The notes: generated from the letters alone by a model not told the origin. Numbered from the stretch's first letter, positions 16,616 to 26,128 are shown. The stretch is 36,879 bases of DNA from Fructilactobacillus sanfranciscensis DSM 20451 (GCF_001436035.1 NZ_AYYM01000010.1:1-36879); one strand, 5' to 3'. Numbers and translations are program-made.

Positions 16616-16650
16616 TGTGTGGTAAATGAAGATGAAATTTCTTCTCCCAC
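16616..16650 (-). promoter_or_regulatory. L1-type operator hairpin before rplK
   Basis: Same plan as the element before rplA: GTGGGAG (16644-16650), inner hairpin GAAGA/TCTTC, then ACCAC closing the outer stem (16618-16622). It lies in the leader between the rplKA promoter and the GTG start of rplK. Confidence 0.6.
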
Positions 16651-16678
16651 GTTGATTATGCACAAAGTACACTGGAAA

Positions 16679-16707
16679 ATTATAGCATAAGCAATCTCAG
16701 ATTACAA
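16679..16707 (-). promoter_or_regulatory. rplK-rplA promoter
   Basis: TTGTAA (16702-16707), 17-base spacer, perfect TATAAT (16679-16684), with TGC immediately before the -10 (extended -10). Strong-looking promoter, separating rplKA from the nusG transcript. Confidence 0.8.
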
Positions 16708-16719
16708 CAATTACTATGA

Positions 16720-17274
16720 TTAATTATTTTCCAATGGCTTTACTTGCTTGAAATCTAGTTCGGTACTAGTTTCTCTACCAAACATATCAATATTAACTTT
16801 TAACTTACCTTTTTCATTATCGATACTAGTTATTTTACCTGAAAGACCATTGAATGCTCCTTCAATAATTGTAACAGTATCACCAACTTTACTATCCAAA
16901 GGTTGAATGTTTTGCTTCATTCCAAGTTGAGCCATCACATGTTCAACCTCTTCTGGAAGTAACGGATTTGGCTTTGAACCTTGTCCATGTGATCCGATAA
17001 AACCAGTTACACCTGGTGTATTACGAACAACATACCAAGCACGATCAGTCATTACCATTTGAACAAGCACGTAACCTGGAAAAGTCTTATCCATTACCAC
17101 TTTTTCTTTACCATTCTTAACTTCATGCTTTTCAGTTTCTGGAACAACAACATCAAAGATGTAGTCTTGCATCCCCATTGAATCTCTTCTTGATTCAAGG
17201 TTTTCTTTAACTTTATTTTCGTATCCAGAATAAGTATGAAGCACATACCATTGTTTTTCAGCTGATTCTACCAC
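16720..17274 (-). CDS. nusG: Transcription termination/antitermination factor NusG
   Basis: 184 residues from a GTG start at 17274 with AAAGGAG 9 bases upstream; the longer frame to 17304 has no ribosome site. NusG binds RNA polymerase and modulates pausing and Rho action. The NGN domain begins KQWYVLHTYSGYENKVKENL (in part) and includes FPGYVLVQM and VRNTPGVTGFIG; the C-terminal KOW domain (VGDTVTIIEGAFNGLSG) is complete. It follows secE, separated by a short stretch with a possible attenuator hairpin. Confidence 0.97.
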   Translation of the reverse strand: MVESAEKQWYVLHTYSGYENKVKENLESRRDSMGMQDYIFDVVVPETEKHEVKNGKEKVVMDKTFPGYVLVQMVMTDRAWYVVRNTPGVTGFIGSHGQGSKPNPLLPEEVEHVMAQLGMKQNIQPLDSKVGDTVTIIEGAFNGLSGKITSIDNEKGKLKVNIDMFGRETSTELDFKQVKPLENN

Positions 17275-17305
17275 TGCAATAATCTCCTTTACTAAATCGA
17301 CCAAA

Positions 17306-17330
17306 ATAAAAAACCTCGCGCAAACGAAGT
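17306..17330 (-). terminator. Possible attenuator between secE and nusG
   Basis: Minus-strand CTTCG, loop TTTGCG, CGAGG, then six T. The stem has only five pairs with one G-U, so this is weak. If active it would lower nusG relative to secE. Confidence 0.35.
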
Positions 17331-17381
17331 TCGTGATTCAACTATAACAGAAAATTAAATAGTTATCTAGTTTAACAAGTT

Positions 17382-17558
17382 CTAAAGCTTAATAAGTAAT
17401 GTTTGGACTGCCCAATCAATAATTCCAAGGAAGGCAGTGAAGAAAATCGTAGTCCCAATAACTGTAACAGTATCGGTTCTAGTTTGTTTAGCGTTAGGCC
17501 AAACCACTAACTTCATTTCAGCTACAACACTCTTAAAAAATTTCCAAAGTCTTATCAT
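17382..17558 (-). CDS. secE: Preprotein translocase subunit SecE
   Basis: 58 residues, found by direct translation (MIRLWKFFKSVVAEMKLVVW at the start). SecE is the small clamp subunit of the SecYEG channel. It shows the family pattern: a basic amphipathic N-terminal helix, the conserved VVWPNAKQTRTDT turn (18-30), then a single membrane helix (about 31-54). The single-membrane-segment form is usual in Gram-positives. GGAG lies 9 bases before the ATG, overlapping the end of rpmG; the two genes are certainly co-transcribed. Confidence 0.95.
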   Translation of the reverse strand: MIRLWKFFKSVVAEMKLVVWPNAKQTRTDTVTVIGTTIFFTAFLGIIDWAVQTLLIKL

Positions 17559-17571
17559 TAATCAAATCTCC

Positions 17572-17721
17572 TTAATGCGTTTCTCGATGAATTGTATTTT
17601 TACCACAATGTTTACAGTATTTTTTTAATTCTAATCGCGTTTCACGGTTAGGCTTTGCAGTAATGGTGTAATTACGTGAACCACAAATTGTACATGCTAA
17701 TGCAACCTTTTTCTGTGACAT
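17572..17721 (-). CDS. rpmG: 50S ribosomal protein L33
   Basis: 49 residues found by direct translation ([19 protein letters not shown]). It is the zinc-binding (C-plus) form, with CTIC at 10-13 and CKHC at 36-39, and the conserved YTI and LELKKYC segments. An AAGGAGG ribosome site lies before the ATG at 17721. It sits between sigH and secE as in Bacillus. Genomes often hold a second L33 copy; none is seen here. Confidence 0.95.
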   Translation of the reverse strand: MSQKKVALACTICGSRNYTITAKPNRETRLELKKYCKHCGKNTIHRETH

Positions 17722-17733
17722 AATTACACCTCC

Positions 17734-18348
17734 TTAATTAGCCTTAACTTTATCATCTAATTTCAGTTGCGTCAAACGGGTATGATCATCATATTTTCTG
17801 CGACAACGCATTAAAGCATTTTTTACTTTTAAAACTGTAACTTGTTCACGTTGTGCAATTTGCTCTGGGCTAAAGTGACGTAAAGAATCAGTTAAGACAC
17901 ATTTTTCAAATTTAGAACAGGTCCAACTAACTTGTTCAATTTGCTCATAGAATTCATAAATTTCATAAGGATTAAAAGCTGTCGTATCTGAAATCGTATC
18001 AGCATAATATTCCGCAAATCGATTTAAAGATGTTTGTGCATTAGTTGGAACTCGTTTTTGTGCCTTCCGTTTTCTAATCAAATCAAATAAGCGATTTTTC
18101 AAGCTAGCTTTGTAAAATGAACCAAAAGTCACTTTCTTACTAATATCGTACTTATTGACAATCTTAATTAAGACCATCGCTGATTCTTGACTCCAATCAG
18201 CCAAATCCATATCTGAGACATAAAATTCATGCCACAACTTTAAATAAACTGGTGAAAATTGTTGAAATAGTTGATAAAACCGATCACCATCAGTTTTGGC
18301 GTCAATAATTAATTGTGGATCACAGTTGCAAACATTGCTTGAATTCAT
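17734..18348 (-). CDS. sigH: SigH/ComX-like alternative sigma factor
   Basis: 204 residues of the sigma-70 superfamily, ECF-like in size. The N-terminal part fits region 2 (DLADWSQESAMVLIKIVNKYD and GSFYKASLKNRLFDLIRKRK, about 47-95), including the core-binding and -10-melting helices; the C-terminal part (SPEQIAQREQVTVLKVKNALMRCRRKY, about 160-186) fits the region 4 helix-turn-helix. In Bacillus, sigH lies exactly here, between yacP and rpmG. In lactobacilli the homologue is thought to switch on competence genes, though this is rarely shown. AAGGAG precedes the ATG. Confidence 0.85.
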   Translation of the reverse strand: MNSSNVCNCDPQLIIDAKTDGDRFYQLFQQFSPVYLKLWHEFYVSDMDLADWSQESAMVLIKIVNKYDISKKVTFGSFYKASLKNRLFDLIRKRKAQKRVPTNAQTSLNRFAEYYADTISDTTAFNPYEIYEFYEQIEQVSWTCSKFEKCVLTDSLRHFSPEQIAQREQVTVLKVKNALMRCRRKYDDHTRLTQLKLDDKVKAN

Positions 18349-18412
18349 ATATGGAGATCTCCTTGTAAGTGCTTGATTAATAAATTACAAAGAATAACAA
18401 CCTCTCACAAGC

Positions 18413-18449
18413 GAACAATTGTTCCAAATAGAAGACAGCTATCATACCA
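18413..18449 (-). promoter_or_regulatory. sigH promoter (extended -10) with palindromic site
   Basis: TGG-TATGAT (18441-18449) reads as an extended -10 element on the minus strand, with no good -35. About 16 bases into the transcript is a perfect 12-base palindrome GAACAATTGTTC (18413-18424), which could be a regulator site; which protein, if any, binds is unknown. The rest of the gap 18349-18511 shows nothing else. Confidence 0.45.
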
Positions 18450-18493
18450 ATTTTAGCTTATTTATTTTCTAATAAAATTGTAAATTTTTTCAA

Positions 18494-18524
18494 ATAAAAA
18501 AGGACGAGTATTTACTCATCCTTT
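18494..18524 (-). terminator. Terminator at the end of yacP
   Basis: Minus-strand hairpin AAAGGATGAGTA/TACTCGTCCTTT followed by T. The upstream arm is made of the last codons of yacP, so coding and terminator sequence overlap. It isolates the synthetase/RNA-processing operon from sigH. Confidence 0.85.
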
Positions 18525-19051
18525 GATAATTTATCCCTTAATTGCGTCAACTTATCTAGCTGACCTTCATTAAAAGTTACCCGATTACCAGTTAAATTAC
18601 TATTATAATTTTTTGCTTCGTTACGAATTTCTTTCTTGGTTCTTCGCACCGAAACTAACAATTCTTGTGCTGGTACTCGTAAAGCGCCTGCCGAAAAAAT
18701 CGTCCATTGCTCTGCATGATCACTTGTTGCGACTTCAACTTGCATGAACAATGACTGCTCGCGTGCTGCCAATGCTTCAATATAGGTATCAGCAGTTTCA
18801 TTTTTATTCGTCCAGACCACTTTAACGTTGTTAACTTGCTTTGATTTTGCTAATCCAGGAACATACATAGCGTCAAAAACGACGATAATTTCTTTACCAC
18901 TATATTTTTGATATTCCACTAATTCACTGATTAACTCATCACGTGCTTCTGGCAACTTATTATCTAGTTTTAAGCGATTTAAATGTTCCCAATTTCCAAT
19001 CACATTATAAGCATCAACAATTAGTAATTCAGTTTTAGCTAATTTTGCCAT
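18512..19051 (-). CDS. yacP: NYN/PIN-type ribonuclease YacP (Rae1)
   Basis: 179 residues. Homologues in Bacillus (Rae1) cut mRNA in the ribosomal A site. The PIN-like fold is supported by the acidic active-site positions in LLIVDAYNVIG (about 9-19, with D13), VVFDAMY (about 57-63) and NKNETADTYIEAL (D88), plus ATSDHAEQ (about 108-115). It follows rlmB by two bases and ends inside its own terminator. Confidence 0.92.
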   Translation of the reverse strand: MAKLAKTELLIVDAYNVIGNWEHLNRLKLDNKLPEARDELISELVEYQKYSGKEIIVVFDAMYVPGLAKSKQVNNVKVVWTNKNETADTYIEALAAREQSLFMQVEVATSDHAEQWTIFSAGALRVPAQELLVSVRRTKKEIRNEAKNYNSNLTGNRVTFNEGQLDKLTQLRDKLSKDE

Positions 19052-19053
19052 GA

Positions 19054-19805
19054 TTATAATGGGTGTCGAGAATTAAAGCCTTGATACATCAATAAACCAG
19101 CAGCTACTGATGCATTCAAGCTTTGAATATTTCCAATCATGGGGATAGTTAACATTTCATCCACTTGTTTCTTTAATAATGGGGAAATTCCCTTTCCTTC
19201 ACTGCCAATAATTAAAGCAGATGCCCCTTCGGCATTCCAACGACGATAATCAGTTCCTTGCATATCGGTTCCAAAAACCCAGACCCCACGATCTTTCAAA
19301 TCGTTAACAGTATTTACCAAATTAGTAACTTTGGCAACGGGTACTCGTTCAATTGCTCCAGCTGATGTTTTAGCAACTGTTGAAGTTAAGCCAACTGAAC
19401 GATGCTTAGGAATAATTACACCATGAACTCCTGCTGCATCCGCTGTTCTTAAAATTGATCCCAAGTTATGTGGGTCAGCAATATTATCAAGAATTACAAA
19501 AAATGGAGTTTCGTTCTTTTTACGGCATTCTCAAATAAATCATCAATCGTGGCATATTTAAAAGCTGCAATGGCTAGCATTACTCCTTGATGATTTTGGT
19601 GGTCAGACATTAAGTCTAATTTTGACTTAGGAACATTGGAAATCACCAAATGACGTCCTTTAGCTAATTTAAGAATGGTTTGAACAGTTTCATCATCCTT
19701 GCTAATCCCATTTTGGAGAAAAACTTTGTTAATGTCTTGTTCTTGATTTCTTAAAGCCGCAACGGCCGGATGACGGCCAATGATAAAATCTTCATTATTT
19801 TTCAT
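19054..19805 (-). pseudogene. rlmB: 23S rRNA (guanosine-2'-O)-methyltransferase RlmB, frameshifted
   Basis: SpoU/TrmH-family enzyme (G2251 in E. coli) split in two frames. The first part (19805-19494, 103 residues) holds the substrate-binding N-terminal domain (IIGRHPAVAAL). The second part, in the -1 frame, holds the complete knotted SAM domain (ILDNIADPHNLGSILRTADAAG, GSEGKGISPLL, IPMIGNIQSLNASVAAGLLMYQ in part). One base seems lost near 19514, after the codons for KR, where family sequence KRNETPFFVILDN would be expected. With it restored the protein would be about 250 residues, the normal length. All catalytic motifs survive, and the first frame ends on T-TTT-TTG-TAA, so -1 slippage could rejoin them. 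Sequencing error is possible. Confidence 0.85.
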
Positions 19806-20220
19806 AAACTACTCTCCCAGATTCAACTTGATTTATGCACCATTGTGCAAGTTCAGTTAATCTTTCTTCTTGTCCACTCAAAGATAAAAAACCAAATAAG
19901 GCTTCAAATCCGGTGGAAACACGGTAAGTTACAACGCTGGTATTTTTGGCATGGGTATAACTCTTAGCGTTACGTCCCCTTTTAAAGAAGTATTGTTCTT
20001 CTTCACTTAATAAATTATCTTCTTCCATCAAAGAAATTAATCCCGCCTGCGCTTTTGCAGATACATATTTAGTTGCCTTACGCTGTAAATGATTAGGCCG
20101 GGTAACTCCTTCATCGATTAAATGACGTCTAATGTACACTTCATAAACTGCATCACCAAGGTAAGCTAAAGCTACTCCATTTAATTGTTTAAATTCTATA
20201 TTTTTATCAGATTCACTCAT
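19795..20220 (-). CDS. mrnC: Mini-ribonuclease III MrnC
   Basis: 141 residues. Mini-III is an RNase III domain without a dsRNA-binding domain; in Bacillus it matures both ends of 23S rRNA. The signature [17 protein letters not shown] (18-34, with catalytic D23) is clear. Its start overlaps the cysS stop by one base (TAATG) and its end overlaps the rlmB start by 11 bases, so all three are translationally coupled. Confidence 0.95.
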   Translation of the reverse strand: MSESDKNIEFKQLNGVALAYLGDAVYEVYIRRHLIDEGVTRPNHLQRKATKYVSAKAQAGLISLMEEDNLLSEEEQYFFKRGRNAKSYTHAKNTSVVTYRVSTGFEALFGFLSLSGQEERLTELAQWCINQVESGRVVYEK

Positions 20221-21638
20221 TAACGCTTATTTTCCCTTCTAAACCGAGTTCCTTGTGATGTATCCTCAAGGACAATTCCTTGTTCTTTCAATTCATCCCG
20301 AATCTCATCACTTCTTTGAAAATTGTGATCAGCTCGAGCTTGATTACGTTCTGCAATTAATTTTTCAACATCCGCATCATTAAAAGCTGTCGCACTAAGT
20401 TCAATTCCAAAGATTGATGACAATTGTTTCAAGCGTTGCATAATTAACTCAATCGTTTCTTTGAAAACAAATGGCCGTTCTGCATAAACGTTCCCTAATT
20501 TAGCAATCTCATAAACTTTTGCAATTCCATTTTGGACATTAAAATCATCATCCATGGCATCTTGAAAATCAGCTTGAAGTTGGCGAATTTCTTGGTCAAC
20601 TTTTGGATCACCGTCTTCTTCTGCATCTTTTAAGCGATATTCCAAATTAGTATAAGCAGTTTGTAATTTCTTTAAGTTTGCTGTGGCCTCGTCTAAGCCA
20701 GCTTGACTAAAGCGAATAGGCCGACGATATTGAGTAGTTGACATCATAAACCGTAAGACTTGTGGGTCAATTTTCTTAATTAAATCATGAACAGTCACAA
20801 AATTACCTAACGATTTACTCATTTTTTCGTCGTCATCACCAACTGTCACAAAACCGTTATGCAACCAGTAATTAACAAACCGTTTGCCAGTCTTAGCTTC
20901 ACTTTGAGCGCGTTCGTTTTCGTGATGAGGAAATTCAAGATCAATTCCACCACCATGAATATCAAAAGTATCCCCTAAGTATTTTGTTGACATTACGGAA
21001 CATTCTATGTGCCAACCTGGACGACCTTTTCCCCAAGGGGAATCCCATGAAATTTCATCTGGCTTAGCTTTTTTCCACAAAGCAAAATCAATTGGATCTT
21101 CTTTTTTAGCTAGTTCATCGGCTGAAACATGTTGGCTAGCTCCACTTTCTAAAGTATCAAGATCTTCGTGTCCAAGTTCACCATAAGTTTTAAATTTACG
21201 TGCCCGATAGTAAACATCTCCATCAATACTGTAGGCATAGCCTTGGTCAATCAAGGCTTGCACAAATTTAATAATGTCTGGAATGTTTTCCGTTGCCCGA
21301 GGATTTAATGTAGCTGGTTCAACGTTTAAAGCTTTAGTATCTTCAAAATAAGCTTTAATAAATTTATCAGCAACCTCCGGAACCGTAATTCCGTCTTCTT
21401 TGGCTGCTTTAATCATCTTGTCGTCAACATCAGTAAAATTAGAAACATAATTTACATCATAACCAAGATATTCCAAGTATCTTCTAATGGTATCAAAAGC
21501 TACAATACTACGTGCGTTACCAATATGGATGTAGTTATAAACGGTAGGACCACAGACATACATATTCACTTTACCTGCCTGAAGTGGTTCGAAAACTTCC
21601 ATTTCATTATTTAATGAATTATAAACTTTTAATCCCAT
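20220..21638 (-). CDS. cysS: Cysteinyl-tRNA synthetase
   Basis: 472 residues, normal length. It charges tRNA-Cys. Class I signatures are complete: HIGN (38-41) and KMSKS (272-276). The zinc ligands that discriminate cysteine are C29, C213, H238 and E242. GGAGGTAGTT stands before the ATG at 21638. A TATGAT at 21669-21674 on the minus strand may be its own -10 box, following the gltX terminator. No cysE lies between gltX and cysS, unlike Bacillus. Confidence 0.97.
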   Translation of the reverse strand: MGLKVYNSLNNEMEVFEPLQAGKVNMYVCGPTVYNYIHIGNARSIVAFDTIRRYLEYLGYDVNYVSNFTDVDDKMIKAAKEDGITVPEVADKFIKAYFEDTKALNVEPATLNPRATENIPDIIKFVQALIDQGYAYSIDGDVYYRARKFKTYGELGHEDLDTLESGASQHVSADELAKKEDPIDFALWKKAKPDEISWDSPWGKGRPGWHIECSVMSTKYLGDTFDIHGGGIDLEFPHHENERAQSEAKTGKRFVNYWLHNGFVTVGDDDEKMSKSLGNFVTVHDLIKKIDPQVLRFMMSTTQYRRPIRFSQAGLDEATANLKKLQTAYTNLEYRLKDAEEDGDPKVDQEIRQLQADFQDAMDDDFNVQNGIAKVYEIAKLGNVYAERPFVFKETIELIMQRLKQLSSIFGIELSATAFNDADVEKLIAERNQARADHNFQRSDEIRDELKEQGIVLEDTSQGTRFRRENKR

Positions 21639-21692
21639 AACTACCTCCTACGTTTTTCACTTAATGATATCATATCGACACTAATTTTTCCC

Positions 21693-21724
21693 AAAACAAA
21701 AGGCCTAGTATGCAACTAGACCAA
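21693..21724 (-). terminator. Terminator of gltX
   Basis: Minus-strand hairpin GGTCTAGT/ACTAGGCC around a five-base loop, followed by TTTTGTTTT. It separates gltX from cysS. Confidence 0.75.
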
Positions 21725-21744
21725 TCATTTTAAAAATATTTTAA

Positions 21745-23235
21745 TTATTTGCTAATTTGATCAAGTGTTTGTTGTAAATGCTTCAAAGTCTTTTCGCGAC
21801 CAATCAATTCAATTGATTCAGGTAGTTCAGGGCCTTCCATTTCATGAGTTACAGCAATTCGAATTGGCATCCATAATTGACGACCCTTAATCTTAGTTTC
21901 TTTTTGAATTGACTTAATGGTTTTCAAAATTTCAACTTTATCAAAAATTGGTAGTTCTTTGATTTTTTCGGCAAAGGCTTTTAAAACAACAGGAGCTGTT
22001 TCGTTTTCAATTTCTTCGAGTGCATCCCCTTTAATCAACTCAGGATCTTCAAAGAAAACATTAGCCATTTCATTAATTTGAGCCATGTAACTCATTTGTG
22101 GACGGTAAACATCAATCAATTTACGAGCCCATTCAATGGTTAAAGCATCTGGATTTTCTGGTAACTTGCCACCTTTAATTAATTGACGTAATGCCAAATC
22201 AACAATGGTGTCTTCGTCAGAATTCTTAACGTATTGGTTATTAATCCATTCTAGCTTCTTACTATCAAAAGTAGCTGGTGATTTACTCAAACGTGATTCA
22301 TCATACATTTTAATGAATTGACGTTGGTTAAAGATTTCATCTTCACCCACTGGTGACCAACCCAATAACACAATGAAGTTAAACAAAGCGTCTGGTAAGT
22401 AACCTAATTCATGATATTGTTCGATAAATTGAAGCACTGTTTCATCACGTTTACTTAATTTCTTACCGGTATCGGCACTAATAATTAAGCTCATGTGACC
22501 AAACTTAGGTGCTTGCCAACCAAAAGCTTCATAAATCATTAATTGCTTAGGGGTATTGGCAACGTGATCATCACCACGGAAAACATGACTAATTTGCATG
22601 TTATGGTCATCCGCAACTACGGCAAAGTTATAAGTAGGCATTCCGTCACGTTTAACAATGACGAAATCTCCACCAATACTATCTGAATTAAAGGAAACAT
22701 GACCTTTAACGAGGTCGTCCCATTCGTAAGTATGATCCTTAGGAACTCGGAAACGAATAACCGGTTTTAACCCTTTAGCTTCAGCATCTGCAATCGCAGC
22801 TTTGCGTTCGTCTTCAGTCATGCCGGCAAATTCGTATTCATAGTGAGGCATTACCCCACGAGCCTTTTGTTCTTCACGTTCGGCTTCAAGTTCTTCTTCA
22901 GTTTTGTATGAATAGTAAGCTTTATCTTCGTCTAAAAGTTTTTGAATCAAAGGATCATAGGTAGCGCGACGTTCTGATTGACGATAAGGACCAAAATCTC
23001 CCCCAACATCAGGACCTTCATCCCAGTCAAGTCCTAACCATTTAAGGTTGTCCAATTGACTCTTTTCACCATCAGCGACATTACGTTTTGTATCTGTATC
23101 TTCAATTCGAATGATGAATTTACCCTTGTAATGACGGGCAAAAAGATAGTTAAAAATTGCAGTTCTTGCGTTCCCAATATGCAAATGTCCAGTTGGACTT
23201 GGTGCATAACGAACACGAATTTTATTATTTGCCAA
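21745..23235 (-). CDS. gltX: Glutamyl-tRNA synthetase
   Basis: 496 residues. Charges tRNA-Glu, and in Firmicutes usually also tRNA-Gln before GatCAB amidation. Seen: [14 protein letters not shown] (12-25) with the HIGH motif, and KLSKR (259-263). The start codon is TTG at 23235 ([14 protein letters not shown]), preceded by a GAGAGA ribosome site; no ATG fits the family length. It follows radA after 73 bases, where a TAAAAT-type -10 might also lie. Confidence 0.96.
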   Translation of the reverse strand: MANNKIRVRYAPSPTGHLHIGNARTAIFNYLFARHYKGKFIIRIEDTDTKRNVADGEKSQLDNLKWLGLDWDEGPDVGGDFGPYRQSERRATYDPLIQKLLDEDKAYYSYKTEEELEAEREEQKARGVMPHYEYEFAGMTEDERKAAIADAEAKGLKPVIRFRVPKDHTYEWDDLVKGHVSFNSDSIGGDFVIVKRDGMPTYNFAVVADDHNMQISHVFRGDDHVANTPKQLMIYEAFGWQAPKFGHMSLIISADTGKKLSKRDETVLQFIEQYHELGYLPDALFNFIVLLGWSPVGEDEIFNQRQFIKMYDESRLSKSPATFDSKKLEWINNQYVKNSDEDTIVDLALRQLIKGGKLPENPDALTIEWARKLIDVYRPQMSYMAQINEMANVFFEDPELIKGDALEEIENETAPVVLKAFAEKIKELPIFDKVEILKTIKSIQKETKIKGRQLWMPIRIAVTHEMEGPELPESIELIGREKTLKHLQQTLDQISK

Positions 23236-23308
23236 TTAAATCTCTCTTTTCTTTATCTAGTCTAATTTAATTTTACAATTATTTGGCTTAAAAATAAAGC
23301 TGTGACCA

Positions 23309-24691
23309 CTATTTCTTTAAAGCAACTTTCAAAGCTTCGCGGATGGTAGTAACTCCAACCACATCAATATCAAAATCCATTTTTAATCCATCTAAATTAT
23401 GTTTGGGCACAATCACACGGGAAAAACCTAATTTAGTAGCTTCACGAATTCGTTGCTCAATTCGATCAACCCGACGAATTTCACCAGTCAAACCTAATTC
23501 ACCAATATAACATTCTTTTGGATCAGTACTAATGTCTTCATAACTAGAAGCAATACTGATTGCCATTGCTAAATCAATTGCAGGTTCAACTAGCTTAACG
23601 CCTCCAGCAGCTTTTAAATATGCATCCTGGTTTTGTAACATCAAGCCTGCTCGTTTTTCCAAAACGGCCATAATCAAAGAAACCCGATTTCGGTCAACTC
23701 CTGTCGCAGTTCGTTGGGCATTCCCAAAGACTGAGGGCGTGATTAAAGCTTGGATTTCAACTAAAATGGGACGAGTCCCTTCCATCGCAACTACAATCGC
23801 GGAACCGGTAGCGTTATGCAACCGTTCTTCTAAAAAGATTTCAGATGGATTAGCAACTTCTTTTAGTCCTGTATCAACCATTTCAAAAATTCCTAATTCA
23901 TTAGTTGAACCAAATCGATTTTTAACGGCTCGCAACAAACGATAAGCATGATGCTTGTCACCTTCAAAATACAAAACGGTATCAACCATATGCTCTAAAG
24001 TCTTTGGTCCAGCAATCGCTCCACCTTTAGTCACATGTCCCACGACAAAAATGGTAATATTGTTAGTCTTCGCAATGTTCATTAAATCAGCCGTCACGCC
24101 ACGGACTTGTGAAACAGAACCAACTGCTGATGCCACGTCGCCTTCTTGCATCGTTTGCACTGAATCAATAATGACAACATCTGGTTTAACATTTGCAATT
24201 GCTTCCCGAATAGCCGTCATATCAGTTTCTGGGAAAACATATAAATTATCAAGATGCTTAACACCAAGTCGATCCGAACGCATCTTAACTTGATCCGCAC
24301 TTTCTTCTCCAGTAACGTACAAAACTCGTTTACCATAATGACTTAATTGTCCAGAAACTTGTAATAACAACGTTGACTTTCCAATTCCTGGGTCACCACC
24401 AATTAAAACTAAAGACCCTGGAACTACTCCACCACCCAATACACGATTTAATTCGTTCGATTCGATTTTATAACGGGGTGCATCGTGAGCGTCAACATCA
24501 TCAATTAAAGTTGGTCTTGATTTGTTCCCTTCAAATGAACCTCTGGTTACATTGGCTGTTTTCGTATCGTTTTTGGTAACCGTTTCTTCTTCAAACGTAT
24601 TCCACTCACCACAGTTAGGACAACGTCCCAAATAAGTGGGTGAAACATAACCACAATTAGAACAAACAAATCGTGTCGATGCCTTTGCCAT
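23309..24691 (-). CDS. radA: DNA repair protein RadA
   Basis: 460 residues. RadA (Sms) is a RecA-like DnaB-type helicase that drives branch migration in recombination and transformation. In order: four-cysteine zinc finger (C10, C13, C24, C27), Walker [10 protein letters not shown] (99-107), the RadA-specific KNRFG motif, and the C-terminal Lon-protease-like domain ([21 protein letters not shown] and [12 protein letters not shown] in part). It begins 12 bases after dut ends, so the two share a transcript. Confidence 0.97.
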   Translation of the reverse strand: MAKASTRFVCSNCGYVSPTYLGRCPNCGEWNTFEEETVTKNDTKTANVTRGSFEGNKSRPTLIDDVDAHDAPRYKIESNELNRVLGGGVVPGSLVLIGGDPGIGKSTLLLQVSGQLSHYGKRVLYVTGEESADQVKMRSDRLGVKHLDNLYVFPETDMTAIREAIANVKPDVVIIDSVQTMQEGDVASAVGSVSQVRGVTADLMNIAKTNNITIFVVGHVTKGGAIAGPKTLEHMVDTVLYFEGDKHHAYRLLRAVKNRFGSTNELGIFEMVDTGLKEVANPSEIFLEERLHNATGSAIVVAMEGTRPILVEIQALITPSVFGNAQRTATGVDRNRVSLIMAVLEKRAGLMLQNQDAYLKAAGGVKLVEPAIDLAMAISIASSYEDISTDPKECYIGELGLTGEIRRVDRIEQRIREATKLGFSRVIVPKHNLDGLKMDFDIDVVGVTTIREALKVALKK

Positions 24692-24703
24692 TCAAGTCCC
24701 TCC

Positions 24704-25240
24704 TTATTTTCCTGATGAACCAAATCCACCCGTTCTGGTTGCTTTTGGTCCCTCATCATCATCTGCCAGTAAAAATGGCATAAAAATTCCTTGTCCGATT
24801 CGTTCACCTTTTTTAATGTGACGATCCGTAATTCCAAAATTCATCATTTGGACAAATATTTCGCCTTCATTATTATCATTATCGTAATAATCTGCGTCAA
24901 TCACACCAATTCCATTGGGAATAATCATCCCGCGTTTTAAAGGATTACTAGAACGATTAGCAATAATTAAAACTTCATTTTCTTGCATGTAAGCCTTAAT
25001 CCCTGTGGGAATTAGATAGGGTTTTAATACTTTACGAGCCATTTCAGCATCAGTTTCTGATAAGTTTTTTCCCATTAAAATTACTTTGAGCGCCTTTAAA
25101 AGGCCTAATTTCCAAATTGATGGCAAAGTCATATCTACTGAACTAGCAAAATCATAACCCGCTGCATTTTTGGTAGCTCGTTTCGGTAATTCTAATCCTA
25201 ACCCTTGATCTTTTGATACAATTTTGAATCCTCTTTTCAT
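24704..25240 (-). CDS. dut: dUTP diphosphatase
   Basis: 178 residues. Trimeric-type dUTPase that hydrolyses dUTP to dUMP, keeping uracil out of DNA and supplying thymidylate synthesis. The five motifs are seen: AAGYDF (27-32), NRSSNPLKRG (95-104), GVIDADYYDN (111-120), GERIGQGIFMPF and the C-terminal RTGGFGSSGK. Between motifs 1 and 2 lies an extra segment of about 30 residues (LPSIWKLGLLKALKVILMGK and on) not found in the common 145-150-residue enzymes but, as far as I recall, shared by lactobacilli. First gene of the dut-radA transcript, with TG-T-TAGAAT as a possible extended -10. Confidence 0.93.
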   Translation of the reverse strand: MKRGFKIVSKDQGLGLELPKRATKNAAGYDFASSVDMTLPSIWKLGLLKALKVILMGKNLSETDAEMARKVLKPYLIPTGIKAYMQENEVLIIANRSSNPLKRGMIIPNGIGVIDADYYDNDNNEGEIFVQMMNFGITDRHIKKGERIGQGIFMPFLLADDDEGPKATRTGGFGSSGK

Positions 25241-25311
25241 TTGTAAAGCTCCTAACCTTTAAATAATTGGATACTACCATTCTAACAGTGTTTACGGCCT
25301 ATTTACATAAC

Positions 25312-25340
25312 TTGACAAAACAATAAAATCAATGGAAAAT
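25312..25340 (+). promoter_or_regulatory. Probable rpiA promoter
   Basis: Perfect TTGACA (25312-25317), 17-base spacer, GAAAAT (25335-25340). The expected start near 25347 leaves a leader of about 40 bases to the rpiA ATG. Confidence 0.6.
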
Positions 25341-25387
25341 AGCCTTTAGAATTAAACAAAACGAATGTTCAATTGAGGGGATAATTC

Positions 25388-26074
25388 ATGGATAGTGAAG
25401 CCGTAAAAAAACAAAAAGCCGAAGTTGGTCGTGAAGCGGTCGACTTCATCAAAGATGGAATGATTGTTGGAATCGGGAGCGGTTCCACAATGTGGTACCT
25501 CGTCGAAGCACTAGGAAAACGTGTGCAAGCTGGTTTAAATATCGTAGGTGTACCCACCTCTAAATATACCAGAGAACACGCAGAAAGATTAGGCATTATG
25601 ATGAAAAACGTTGACGAAGTTGATCACATCGATTTAACAATCGACGGTGCTGACCAAATTGACGAAAATTATCAAGGAATTAAAGGTGGCGGTGCTTCTC
25701 ACCTAATGGAAAAAATTGTGGCCGTTAATTCTCGGAAAAACATGTGGATTGTTGATGAAACCAAAATGGTAAAAACTTTAAGCTATCCAGTTCCACTTGA
25801 AGTTATTCCTTATGGAAGCAAACAATTAGAAAAACGGCTTGCTAAAATGGGACTTAATCCACGACTTCGCTTAGACGAAAACCAACAACCAGTTTTAACA
25901 GACTCAAAAAATTATATCATCGATTTGTTCTTAGATCATATCGATGACCCCAAAGAATTAGCGTCAACACTAGATTCCATTACTGGAATTGTTGAACACG
26001 GATTCTTTTTGGACATTGCTAATACGATTATTGTTCAACATCCAGACGGTCCACAAATCATTAATGCACGCTAA
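25388..26074 (+). CDS. rpiA: Ribose-5-phosphate isomerase A
   Basis: 228 residues. Interconverts ribose 5-phosphate and ribulose 5-phosphate in the pentose phosphate pathway, central to heterofermentative sugar use. Motifs: [13 protein letters not shown] (28-40, phosphate binding), DGADQID (86-92) and [11 protein letters not shown] (99-109, with the catalytic glutamate at 108). GAGGGG lies about 7 bases before the ATG. It stands alone with its own promoter, followed 54 bases later by pepC. Confidence 0.97.
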   Translation: MDSEAVKKQKAEVGREAVDFIKDGMIVGIGSGSTMWYLVEALGKRVQAGLNIVGVPTSKYTREHAERLGIMMKNVDEVDHIDLTIDGADQIDENYQGIKGGGASHLMEKIVAVNSRKNMWIVDETKMVKTLSYPVPLEVIPYGSKQLEKRLAKMGLNPRLRLDENQQPVLTDSKNYIIDLFLDHIDDPKELASTLDSITGIVEHGFFLDIANTIIVQHPDGPQIINAR

Positions 26075-26128
26075 ATTATAAAATTAAGGTATAATAAAGC
26101 CAATCAATTATTTGGGAGGCTTTTTATT

